Shown here in pieces: positions 1 to 5,044 of a DNA stretch of 5,626 nucleotides. Source of the stretch: Actinomycetota bacterium (GTDB lineage Bacteria; Actinomycetota; Actinomycetes; Mycobacteriales; Jatrophihabitantaceae). Position 1 is the stretch's first letter. Each line of letters begins with the position of its first letter. The stretch spans positions 1-5,626 of the forward strand of contig JAFAWL010000449.1 in NCBI GenBank assembly GCA_019241805.1, written 5' to 3'. Under the pieces are notes generated by a model. The model was not told where the DNA came from. It searched no databases and saw only the letters and a program-made list of their open reading frames with translations. A program made the position numbers and the translations under genes.

Positions 1-6
1 GCTCAT
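1..6 (-). CDS. Start of next operon gene, cut by left edge (possibly FAD subunit)
   Basis: An ATG on the minus strand at 6-4 overlaps the stop codon of the small-subunit gene in an ATGA arrangement. A GAGG Shine-Dalgarno-like sequence lies at 14-11, four bases upstream. Only two codons (Met-Ser) are inside the window, so the product cannot be identified from sequence. Enzymes of this family usually have a FAD-binding medium subunit (CoxM/XdhB type) encoded next to the other two, and none is seen elsewhere here. A FAD subunit is therefore the natural guess, from context only. A maturation factor or another pathway gene is equally possible. Confidence 0.5.
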
Positions 7-458
7 CGGGCCTCGCTCGCAAGGTACTTCATCACCGACGAGGTGATGCTGACGTAGCCGGTGCACCGACAGAGATTGCCGGCCATGTATTCGCGGGCCT
101 GCTCCTCAGTGGCGTTCGGGCATTCGCGCTTCAGGGTGTAGGTCGAAACCACTTGCCCCGGCGTGCAGATGCCGCACTGCATGCCTTCCTCGACGACGAA
201 GGCCTCCAGCAATGCGGGATCTCGGGCGGTCAACCCCTCGACGGTCCAGACATCCTTGCCGGCGGCCAGCGCGGCGACGTAGATGCACGCCGAGACGGGC
301 AGCTCGTTGATGACCATCATGCAGAGGCCGCAGACTCCGACTCCGCAGCCCTCCTTCGCGCCGGTCAGGCCGAGCGAGCGCACGACATCCAGCAGCATCG
401 CATCCGGTTCGATCTCGATCGTGCGAGCTTCACCGTTGAGCGTCAAAGAAAGTTGCAT
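3..458 (-). CDS. 2Fe-2S small subunit of a xanthine dehydrogenase/CoxS-type molybdenum hydroxylase
   Basis: This 151-residue protein is the electron-transfer subunit of a molybdenum hydroxylase. It passes electrons from the molybdenum cofactor in the large subunit towards a FAD subunit in the cytoplasm. The N-terminal plant-ferredoxin-like domain (about 1-75) carries its cluster ligands at Cys38, Cys43, Cys46 and Cys58, in the GCGVGVCGLC context. The C-terminal helical domain carries the second cluster at Cys95 and Cys98 (QCGICTPG) and at Cys130 and Cys132 (NLCRCTGY). All eight ligands are present and the length is typical for the family, so it should be functional. Its ATG overlaps the large-subunit stop in TGATG. 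No strong Shine-Dalgarno sequence is visible, so re-initiation after the large subunit is likely. Its own stop overlaps the next ATG. The family assignment is firm, but the substrate is not: the same fold serves CO, purine, aldehyde, nicotinate and hydroxybenzoyl-CoA enzymes. Confidence 0.96.
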   Translation of the reverse strand: MQLSLTLNGEARTIEIEPDAMLLDVVRSLGLTGAKEGCGVGVCGLCMMVINELPVSACIYVAALAAGKDVWTVEGLTARDPALLEAFVVEEGMQCGICTPGQVVSTYTLKRECPNATEEQAREYMAGNLCRCTGYVSITSSVMKYLASEAR

Positions 459-2563
459 CAGGACACCGTTCCGGCGAGCGCATCGAAGATCGCCTCAGAG
501 GTTAGGGGGAGCCGACGTACGCGGGTGCCGGTGGCATCAGCAACGGCGTTGGCGATCGCCGCGGCGACAGGCGGCGTCAACGATTCGCCGATGCCTTTGA
601 CGTTGGCCGTGCCGTGACCACGCCCGCCCGGTACGAGGACGGTTCGCAGGTGCGGCGCGTCGTGCGAGGTCGGGAGCTTGTACTCGCCGAGGGTCGAGGC
701 CCACACGTGGCCGTCGTCCTCCATGAGATCTTCGAGGCAGGCGTAGCCGTAGCCCATCACTACGCCGCCGTCGATCTGCATCTGATGGGCCTTGTCGTTG
801 ATGATCTCGGCAACGTCGACGGCCGAGATGATTTCGAGGACCTTCAGCTGACCGGTGACCGGATCGACCGCGACCTCAGCGATCTGGATGATGAACGCGC
901 CGACCGGGGGCGCCGCACTTTCGTCGATGGTGACCTCGACGGCCTCGTCGCTCAGGCGTCCCCGCCACGCCTTGACCGCGGCGTCTATGGCGTAGGACGC
1001 CACCGTCGTGACCCGGCTGCCGCCGGCTCCGAAGTCGTAGGCCAGCCGGTCGGTCGATACCTGGACGACCTCGATCTCGTCGGGCGAGTAGTCGAGTTCG
1101 CGGCCGATCAACTCGCGCACCATCGTGTGGCTGCCGGTACCGGTCTCGACGTAGGACACCTCGGCGCGCAACCGCTCGCCGGGCAACGGAATAAGGCAGA
1201 TCGTCGTCGATCCGAACGACACCGACGTCCGGCCGTATGCGGCGATGCCCCGTCCGAACAGCCAGCCCTCGGGCACCTCGTGCGAGTGGTCCTCCATGGC
1301 GGCCAGGGCGGCGTTCAGGGTCTCGGTGCTCCGGTACTCCAACCACTGCCGTCCACCGGCATCGGTGTCGCCCGTGACGAGGATGTTCCGCTTGCGCATC
1401 TCGACCGGATCGATGCCGACCTTGAGCGCCAATTCGTCCATCGCCGACTCGGTGGCGAACAGCTGCTGCGGTTCGCCCGGGGAGCGCATGTGCCCCTTGG
1501 GAACCGTGTGTGTGTACGCGGTTCGACACTCGACGTAGAAGTTCGGAATGCGGTAGCAGCCCGGCTCGACCGCGCCGTGTACGACCACGTGGGGCGAGGG
1601 CTTGTATCCGCCGTAGGCGCCGCCGTCGAGCAGCACGTCGTAGGCAACCGCGGTGAGGTGCCCTTCGGCATCAGCTCCCATGCGGACCCGGAAGATCGAC
1701 GGATGCCGCGAGTCGGTCGCGGTCAGGTCCTCGGTGTAGCGCAGTACCAGCTTCACCGGTCGCCCGGTCAGGCGCGAAAGCTCCGAGCACAGCGGCGCGT
1801 CCATGGGCGAGCCCTTGCCGCCGAAGTCGGCGCCGAGCGTGATCGGCTCGATGACGAGCTGATCCGGCTCGATCCCGAGGCAGGCGCAGATCTGGCCTTT
1901 GAGCGGGTACGGCGACTTGGACGCCAGCCAGACGTGCAGGCGTCCCTCCTGCCACGAGGCGATGCACGCATGCGGCTCGAGGTATCCCTGGTGCTGGGTC
2001 TGGGTCCGATAGACCTCGTCGACCACGAACGCGGACGCGGCGAGCGCCGCCTCGACGGTCTCTTTGTCGCCGACCGTGTTCAGCGACTGCAGGTTGTGGC
2101 CTTCTTCGGGTTTGACGAACGCGCCTGGATACTCCCAGGGCGCGTCGTGCACTAGCGGCGCCCCGGATGCGACAGCGGCCGTGGCCGTGGTTGCGGCCGG
2201 GAGCTCCTCATAGTCGATCTCGACGAGTGCTGCGGCCTGCTCGGCCTGCACGCGAGTTTCGGCCACCACGGCGACGACCGGTTCGCCGACGAAGCGGACC
2301 TTCTCGGCGGCGAGCACCGGGATGTCGCGCACGGCGCGTCCGTAGAGACCCGCGGCCAGGTCGGAGGCGCGAAAGACTCCGACGACGCCGGGCATCTGCT
2401 CGGCTGCGCTGGTGTCGATCGAGCGGATCAGTGCGTGGGCGTAGCCACTACGGGCGACCGCGGCATGAGCCATGTTCGGCAGCTCTATATCGGCGACGTA
2501 AATCGACTCGCCGGCCGCCTTGCTGGCGGCGTCCAGACGCGGATGGGCGTCGGTGGCGGCCAT
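458..2563 (-). CDS. Molybdopterin-binding large subunit, xanthine dehydrogenase/CoxL superfamily
   Basis: This is the catalytic subunit, about 701 residues, that should hydroxylate an organic substrate at a molybdopterin-cytosine-dinucleotide-type centre. The N-terminal domain (about 8-120) starts with RLDAASKAAGESIYVADI. The Moco-binding part has YLEPH at 194-198, GADFGGKGSPMD at 244-255, TGRPVKLV at 266-273, GGAYGGY at 314-320, GHMRSPGEPQ at 357-366 and ETGTGS at 473-478. The C-terminal KGIGESLTPP (656-665) includes Glu660, at the place of the conserved catalytic glutamate. The CO dehydrogenase loop AYRCSFR is absent. I chose ATG 2563 because AGAGGG lies seven bases upstream, it overlaps the stop of the small ORF as TGATG, and the family's N-terminus begins here. 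A GTG at 2698 in the same frame would add 45 basic, non-family residues. The segment around 530-552 is shorter than usual. The substrate is unknown; a purine, N-heteroaromatic or aldehyde is plausible. Confidence 0.93.
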   Translation of the reverse strand: MAATDAHPRLDAASKAAGESIYVADIELPNMAHAAVARSGYAHALIRSIDTSAAEQMPGVVGVFRASDLAAGLYGRAVRDIPVLAAEKVRFVGEPVVAVVAETRVQAEQAAALVEIDYEELPAATTATAAVASGAPLVHDAPWEYPGAFVKPEEGHNLQSLNTVGDKETVEAALAASAFVVDEVYRTQTQHQGYLEPHACIASWQEGRLHVWLASKSPYPLKGQICACLGIEPDQLVIEPITLGADFGGKGSPMDAPLCSELSRLTGRPVKLVLRYTEDLTATDSRHPSIFRVRMGADAEGHLTAVAYDVLLDGGAYGGYKPSPHVVVHGAVEPGCYRIPNFYVECRTAYTHTVPKGHMRSPGEPQQLFATESAMDELALKVGIDPVEMRKRNILVTGDTDAGGRQWLEYRSTETLNAALAAMEDHSHEVPEGWLFGRGIAAYGRTSVSFGSTTICLIPLPGERLRAEVSYVETGTGSHTMVRELIGRELDYSPDEIEVVQVSTDRLAYDFGAGGSRVTTVASYAIDAAVKAWRGRLSDEAVEVTIDESAAPPVGAFIIQIAEVAVDPVTGQLKVLEIISAVDVAEIINDKAHQMQIDGGVVMGYGYACLEDLMEDDGHVWASTLGEYKLPTSHDAPHLRTVLVPGGRGHGTANVKGIGESLTPPVAAAIANAVADATGTRVRRLPLTSEAIFDALAGTVS

Positions 2564-2667
2564 CAGCCGGCCCTCTGCTCGGAAAGGCTCACGATGTCTC
2601 CAGTTGTCGCATGCACTCCGAACGGCGGCTCGCCGCCGTGCACCTGAATCGTGCCAGCGTACGTCAT
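2563..2667 (-). CDS. 34-residue small ORF, translationally coupled to the molybdenum hydroxylase
   Basis: I do not recognise this protein. It starts MTYAGTIQVHGGEPPFGV and ends SLSEQRAG, with no membrane segment, signal peptide or cysteine. Three things favour translation. AAAGGAA (2682-2676) sits eight bases before the ATG. The stop TGA shares its last base with the large-subunit ATG (TGATG). About three quarters of third codon positions are G or C. An earlier ATG at 2672 reads only two codons before a stop. It could be a leader ORF that sets translation of the enzyme operon, a tiny accessory protein, or the remnant of a longer gene. The pattern of a short strand, a glycine turn and another strand loosely recalls the N-terminus of the downstream Fe-S subunit, but the likeness is too weak to claim homology. 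Confidence 0.6.
   Translation of the reverse strand: MTYAGTIQVHGGEPPFGVHATTGDIVSLSEQRAG
2564..2576 (-). promoter_or_regulatory. Ribosome binding site deciding the large-subunit start
   Basis: AGAGGG at 2576-2571 on the minus strand precedes the ATG at 2563-2561 by seven bases. It lies inside the last codons of the 34-residue ORF. It supports the 701-residue start over the upstream in-frame GTG at 2698, and it means the large subunit can load ribosomes of its own as well as take them over from the small ORF. Confidence 0.7.
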
Positions 2668-2682
2668 ACCATCGGTTCCTTT
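2668..2682 (-). promoter_or_regulatory. Ribosome binding site of the 34-residue ORF
   Basis: AAAGGAA at 2682-2676 on the minus strand lies eight bases before the ATG at 2667-2665. It is the best Shine-Dalgarno match in the enzyme operon and the main reason for treating the small ORF as translated. In the transcript it is preceded by a possible six-pair stem (2700-2695 with 2691-2686, one G-U pair, three-base loop) that ends four bases upstream of it. Confidence 0.65.
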
Positions 2683-2690
2683 GCCGGGCG

Positions 2691-2702
2691 CAGGGCACCC
2701 TG
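2691..2702. repeat. Palindrome CAGGG-CA-CCCTG next to an A7 tract, candidate operator
   Basis: Five-base arms flank a two-base centre, giving a perfect 12-base dyad, and seven adenines follow at 2703-2709. The site lies about 25 to 35 bases upstream of the small-ORF start on the enzyme side. The two-base spacer is too short for a good RNA hairpin with all pairs, so a protein-binding dyad in DNA is the more natural reading. The overlapping AGGGCA element recurs at 2711-2716. Confidence 0.35.
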
Positions 2703-2736
2703 AAAAAAAGAGGGCATCCGTCCGAGATCGGCCATT

Positions 2737-2750
2737 CGCCAGGGCTGGCG
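2737..2750. repeat. Inverted repeat CGCCA-N4-TGGCG, candidate operator
   Basis: A perfect five-base inverted repeat with a four-base centre sits near the middle of the divergent region, 70 to 83 bases from the enzyme-side start codon. Its size fits a dimeric winged-helix regulator site, but arms this short arise by chance in GC-rich DNA. It does not match a known GntR operator consensus clearly. Confidence 0.25.
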
Positions 2751-2821
2751 TATGACGCGATGTCTCCTCCAAACGACTACCGCGATTCGAGCAGCCGACT
2801 CCCAGAGCCGGGCCGTCACGA

Positions 2822-2843
2822 CCGTGTAACTCCCCTGACACGG
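2822..2843. repeat. Inverted repeat CCGTGT-N10-ACACGG, candidate operator upstream of the regulator
   Basis: Six-base perfect arms are separated by ten bases, giving a 22-base dyad whose half-sites are 16 bases apart. It lies 44 to 65 bases before the regulator ATG. That position would suit autoregulation. It overlaps by two bases the hairpin that follows it. It is wider than the compact GT-AC dyads commonly reported for HutC-type proteins, so assignment to the neighbouring regulator is tentative. Confidence 0.35.
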
Positions 2844-2864
2844 GGCCGACGTTCAATCGGCCCC
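2842..2864 (+). promoter_or_regulatory. Hairpin GGGGCCGA-N7-TCGGCCCC in the regulator leader
   Basis: Eight perfect, mostly G-C pairs close a seven-base loop (CGTTCAA). The hairpin ends nine bases before the GGAGGG Shine-Dalgarno sequence and 22 bases before the ATG. It has no T-run after it, so an ordinary intrinsic terminator is unlikely. CCCC at 2832-2835 could pair with the same GGGG (2842-2845), so two exclusive structures are possible. It may act as a leader RNA structure if the transcript starts upstream, or as a DNA operator. Confidence 0.45.
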
Positions 2865-2873
2865 AACAACAGT

Positions 2874-2886
2874 GGAGGGAGCGATC
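2874..2886 (+). promoter_or_regulatory. Strong ribosome binding site of the regulator
   Basis: GGAGGG at 2874-2879 stands seven bases before the ATG at 2887. It fixes the start there rather than at the in-frame GTG at 2872, which lies just before and would have no ribosome site of its own. Confidence 0.8.
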
Positions 2887-3681
2887 ATGCCGATACCGCG
2901 CCGACAACCGGTCCACGCACTGCATCTCGGCGGCGCGGATCGGCGCCGCGACGAAGCCCGGCGCCTGCGCGACGTGTTCAACAGCGGGCTCGAGCGAGGC
3001 CGGCTGTGGCCGGAGCGATTGCCGGACGAACTCGACATGGCGGCGGCCCACGGGGCGTCGCGCAACGCGGTCCGCGAGGCTTTCGGCCTGCTCGTCGCCG
3101 AAGGCCGGGTCGAGCGTCAGGTTGGTGCGGGCAGCTTCAGCCGACGCGTGCCCGCACGTTATCCATTCGACCGGATCGTCGAGGGAACGACCATCCAGGA
3201 CGAGCTGCATGATCGGCGCCGGTCTAAACTTCTCGGCTTCCGGGTGCTCGACGAAGTTCCCGACGGGCTGCGGTCGACCCTCGGTTTCGCCGTGGCCTGC
3301 CGTCGCCTGGCCGTGTTCGAGCGGATCTCGGGCATCGACGGCATGCCGACCGAACTTCGCACGTACCTGCTGGCCGTGCCCGACGGCGTCGAGGTGGACC
3401 GGGCGGCCTGCGTGGCGGATGTGTACGGCTATATCGAGGACGCGTTCGGCCGGCACATCGCCGGCGGTACGCGAGCGGTCTCGGCCATGGTGGCCGATGA
3501 AAGCACCGCCTTGCATCTGAATGTGCCGCCCGGCTCGGCTCTGTTGTTCATGGAGTCGCGCTTGGAGGACGAGAACGGCGACGTCGTCCTGATCACCTTC
3601 GGACGGCATCGAAACGACCATCTGACCGTGACGTTCCGGACTGTCCGGCCGGCTGGCGTGAGACGGGCGGCGAGTGCGTAA
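2887..3681 (+). CDS. GntR-family transcriptional regulator with UTRA domain (HutC type)
   Basis: This 264-residue cytoplasmic DNA-binding protein has the two-domain build of the HutC branch of GntR regulators. The winged helix-turn-helix spans about 24-86: LPDELDMAAAHGASRNAVREA (45-65) is the helix-turn-helix, and EGRVERQVGAGSF (72-84) is the wing. The UTRA ligand domain follows (about 93-254), with its ending MESRLEDENGDVVLITFGRH (222-241). Known members release DNA when they bind a pathway metabolite. I set the start at ATG 2887 because of the GGAGGG seven bases upstream. The gene diverges from the molybdenum-hydroxylase operon across 219 bases and converges on the importer operon, so control of the enzyme operon and of itself is the simplest inference. 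The ligand is unknown. Its stop codon lies in the loop of a strong hairpin. Confidence 0.92.
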   Translation: MPIPRRQPVHALHLGGADRRRDEARRLRDVFNSGLERGRLWPERLPDELDMAAAHGASRNAVREAFGLLVAEGRVERQVGAGSFSRRVPARYPFDRIVEGTTIQDELHDRRRSKLLGFRVLDEVPDGLRSTLGFAVACRRLAVFERISGIDGMPTELRTYLLAVPDGVEVDRAACVADVYGYIEDAFGRHIAGGTRAVSAMVADESTALHLNVPPGSALLFMESRLEDENGDVVLITFGRHRNDHLTVTFRTVRPAGVRRAASA

Positions 3682-3699
3682 GTCAGCACTCGCCGCCCG
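3664..3699. terminator. Probable bidirectional terminator, 14-bp perfect stem around the regulator stop codon
   Basis: CGGGCGGCGAGTGC (3664-3677) and its exact complement (3686-3699) flank an eight-base loop that contains the TAA stop of the regulator (3679-3681). The left arm encodes part of the regulator's last residues. The stem is very GC-rich and lies between convergent genes, where it could end transcripts from both sides. There is no T-run on either strand, as is common for actinomycete hairpin terminators, so efficiency cannot be judged. Confidence 0.72.
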
Positions 3700-3710
3700 G
3701 GTCCCTCAAT

Positions 3711-3726
3711 CGGCCGCCTCCGGCCG
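3711..3726 (-). terminator. Small hairpin CGGCCG-N4-CGGCCG after the binding-protein gene
   Basis: Two copies of the self-complementary hexamer CGGCCG, four bases apart, can form a six-pair stem nine bases past the stop codon of the substrate-binding-protein gene. It may assist the larger hairpin beyond it in ending the importer transcript. It has no T-run, and short GC palindromes are frequent in this kind of genome. Confidence 0.35.
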
Positions 3727-3735
3727 GCGAGTTGT

Positions 3736-4992
3736 CTACTTGCCGGCTGTCGCCGTCACCGATGCCGCCGCCGCGACCGTCACCGACGGCGGCAGTTTGA
3801 TGGACTTGTCGATGAACTGGTTGTTGTAGAGATCGGTCGGCTTCAATCCCGCCTTGGGGCTGATGTTCTGCTGCGCCAATAGTGGCGTGAACAGTGTCAA
3901 GAAGTCCGACACCCGCGTCGGGTCGATACTGCCGAATGTGCCGTCGGCACTGTTCGCCACGACCTGCGTCGAGATCAGTGCGCTCGCCGCCCACGTCGCC
4001 TGGCCGGCGGTGTAGGTCCAACCGTCGTTGTACTTCTTGGCCAGATCGACGATCAGCGCGTTCGTTTGCGCCGGAGACGCGATGTAGTCGATCGCGGCCT
4101 GTTGCATGATCGGGATCAGCTTCGTCAGGCAGGCCGAATACTTGGTCACGTTCTCGGCGGTCGTGGCGATGGCGTTCGCGTACGGGTCGTAGCCGTAGTC
4201 GGAGACCTTCTGGAACGCGACGGGTTTGCCCCACTGGGTGATCGCGTTCTCGTAAAGCCACGGCTCGGCGTCCGCGTAGCCCTGCTGGGCCGAGCTGCCG
4301 CCCGCGGCGACGAACAGCGCCGGTGCGCCCTTGTAGGACTTGTTGAGCTCGCTGGTCTTGATGACGCCCTTGCCGGCCAGGTACTCCCACGGGTAGAGCC
4401 CCGAGTTCGAGACGATGATCGGCACGTTGGCCTTGCCGAGGTCTGAGATCGTCTTCCAGCTCTTGCTCTGGTCCCACATCACGCCCAGGGCGTTGTGCAA
4501 CTGTGGTGCGAACAGTTCGACCAGTTCGTTCTTGGCTGACTGGCTTATGTTCGTGTCGAGGGAATCGTCGGTGAGCATGATGCTGCTGTCCTGCGCCATG
4601 AGGTTGCCGCCGGACTGATAGGCCTTGACCGCACCGCCCACCCGCAGCTTGATCTTCACTCCGGTATCCGCTCCGTGGGCGATCAACTCGGACGTGTAGA
4701 CCTTGTTGTTCGAGTCCACCTCGCCGCCCGGCGCCGCCAGTTCGTAGAGCTCGTAGTCGTTGCCGACCGCAGGATCCCAACCCGTTTGGATATCGATCGT
4801 CGAGGGGCACACGCCGGCCAGTGACGGCCCACCGGCGGCGGCCGACGCCGTAGAACCGGCGGCACTGGCCGAGGTCGACGAGCTCGACGACGATGAAGAC
4901 GACGAGCAGGCGGTCAAAGACACGGTCAGAGCGGTGAGCAGGGCGGTCGCGCCGATCGCGCGGCCCCGGCGGCCGGAGGGTCTGTTGATCAC
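3736..4992 (-). CDS. ABC transporter substrate-binding lipoprotein, NMT1/nitrate-sulfonate-taurine type
   Basis: This protein of about 418 residues is the extracytoplasmic solute receptor of an ABC importer. From the GTG at 4992 it has a basic N-terminus (RRGR, 8-11), a hydrophobic segment (12-28) and the lipobox LTAC with Cys29 as the lipidated residue. Ten serines follow (30-39), then an Ala/Ser/Gly-rich linker to about residue 56. The binding domain opens with IDIQTGWDPAVGNDYELYEL (66-85), the pattern of NMT1-like receptors. Cys62 and Cys288 are its only other cysteines and could form a disulfide. A TTG at 5037 in frame would extend the N-terminus by 15 residues, but it has no ribosome site and makes a worse signal peptide. 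The GTG has only a weak GGA upstream. It follows the permease by 52 bases. The NMT1 superfamily includes receptors for nitrate, sulfonates, taurine, pyrimidine precursors and aromatic acids, so the solute is undetermined. Confidence 0.88.
   Translation of the reverse strand: MINRPSGRRGRAIGATALLTALTVSLTACSSSSSSSSSSTSASAAGSTASAAAGGPSLAGVCPSTIDIQTGWDPAVGNDYELYELAAPGGEVDSNNKVYTSELIAHGADTGVKIKLRVGGAVKAYQSGGNLMAQDSSIMLTDDSLDTNISQSAKNELVELFAPQLHNALGVMWDQSKSWKTISDLGKANVPIIVSNSGLYPWEYLAGKGVIKTSELNKSYKGAPALFVAAGGSSAQQGYADAEPWLYENAITQWGKPVAFQKVSDYGYDPYANAIATTAENVTKYSACLTKLIPIMQQAAIDYIASPAQTNALIVDLAKKYNDGWTYTAGQATWAASALISTQVVANSADGTFGSIDPTRVSDFLTLFTPLLAQQNISPKAGLKPTDLYNNQFIDKSIKLPPSVTVAAAASVTATAGK
4837..4908 (-). 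other. Low-complexity Ser/Ala linker after the lipobox
   Basis: Residues 29-52 of the lipoprotein are the lipidated Cys, ten serines and an Ala/Ser/Thr/Gly mix. The serines use TCG, TCT, TCA and AGC, so the run is not a simple trinucleotide repeat. Serine-rich tethers of this kind are common in actinomycete solute-binding lipoproteins and probably hold the domain away from the membrane. Confidence 0.7.
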
Positions 4993-5044
4993 AATGGTCC
5001 AATCTCGAGTTGGCGTGATGCCAGGTGGTGGTGGCAAGCCCGGG

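Larger units (their letters stand above)
2668..2886. promoter_or_regulatory. Divergent regulatory region between enzyme operon and gntR-type regulator
   Basis: This 219-base stretch separates the two divergent start codons and should contain both promoters. No convincing -10/-35 pair stands out on either strand, so no promoter is placed. Visible elements are a palindrome CAGGG-CA-CCCTG (2691-2702) followed by seven adenines (2703-2709), repeated AGGGCA at 2692 and 2711, CCGAGATCGG (2722-2731), CGCCA-N4-TGGCG (2737-2750), CCGTGT-N10-ACACGG (2822-2843) and an eight-pair hairpin (2842-2864). The divergent layout beside a GntR regulator makes operator sites here likely. Which repeat is the operator cannot be decided from one sequence. 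Confidence 0.6.

Noticed and set aside
614..2155. Long plus-strand open frame (513 codons) opposite the large-subunit gene
   Set aside because: The translation is Arg/Asp/Val-rich with no recognisable domain, and it lies antisense to a gene with clear family motifs. Long antisense frames are normal in GC-rich genomes.
458..2563. Naming the enzyme carbon monoxide dehydrogenase (CoxL/CoxS)
   Set aside because: The cysteine-containing active-site loop AYRCSFR of CO dehydrogenase is absent. Only superfamily-level naming is supported.
2564..2698. 45-residue N-terminal extension of the large subunit from GTG 2698
   Set aside because: The extension is basic, unlike the family, and is the shadow of the 34-residue ORF. 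ATG 2563 has its own ribosome site and TGATG overlap.
2662..2757. Inverted pair CGTCATAC (2662-2669) and GTATGACG (2750-2757), 80 bases apart
   Set aside because: One copy covers the small-ORF start codon. One eight-base match is roughly what chance gives in a region of this size, and neither copy is itself a dyad.
2759..2886. Possible leader ORF starting with the ATG at about 2760 upstream of the regulator
   Set aside because: No ribosome site precedes the ATG, and the frame runs on out of phase through the regulator without stopping near its start.
2668..3621. Upstream extension of the 34-residue ORF through and beyond the divergent region
   Set aside because: The frame is open by base composition only. 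It would run antisense to the regulator, and the good ribosome site is at 2682-2676, next to the ATG at 2667.
3683..5002. Minus-strand open frame of 439 codons overlapping the binding-protein gene
   Set aside because: It is Arg/Gly/Gln-rich and without motifs, and shares the strand with the lipoprotein in another frame. The lipobox and NMT1 pattern belong to the other frame.
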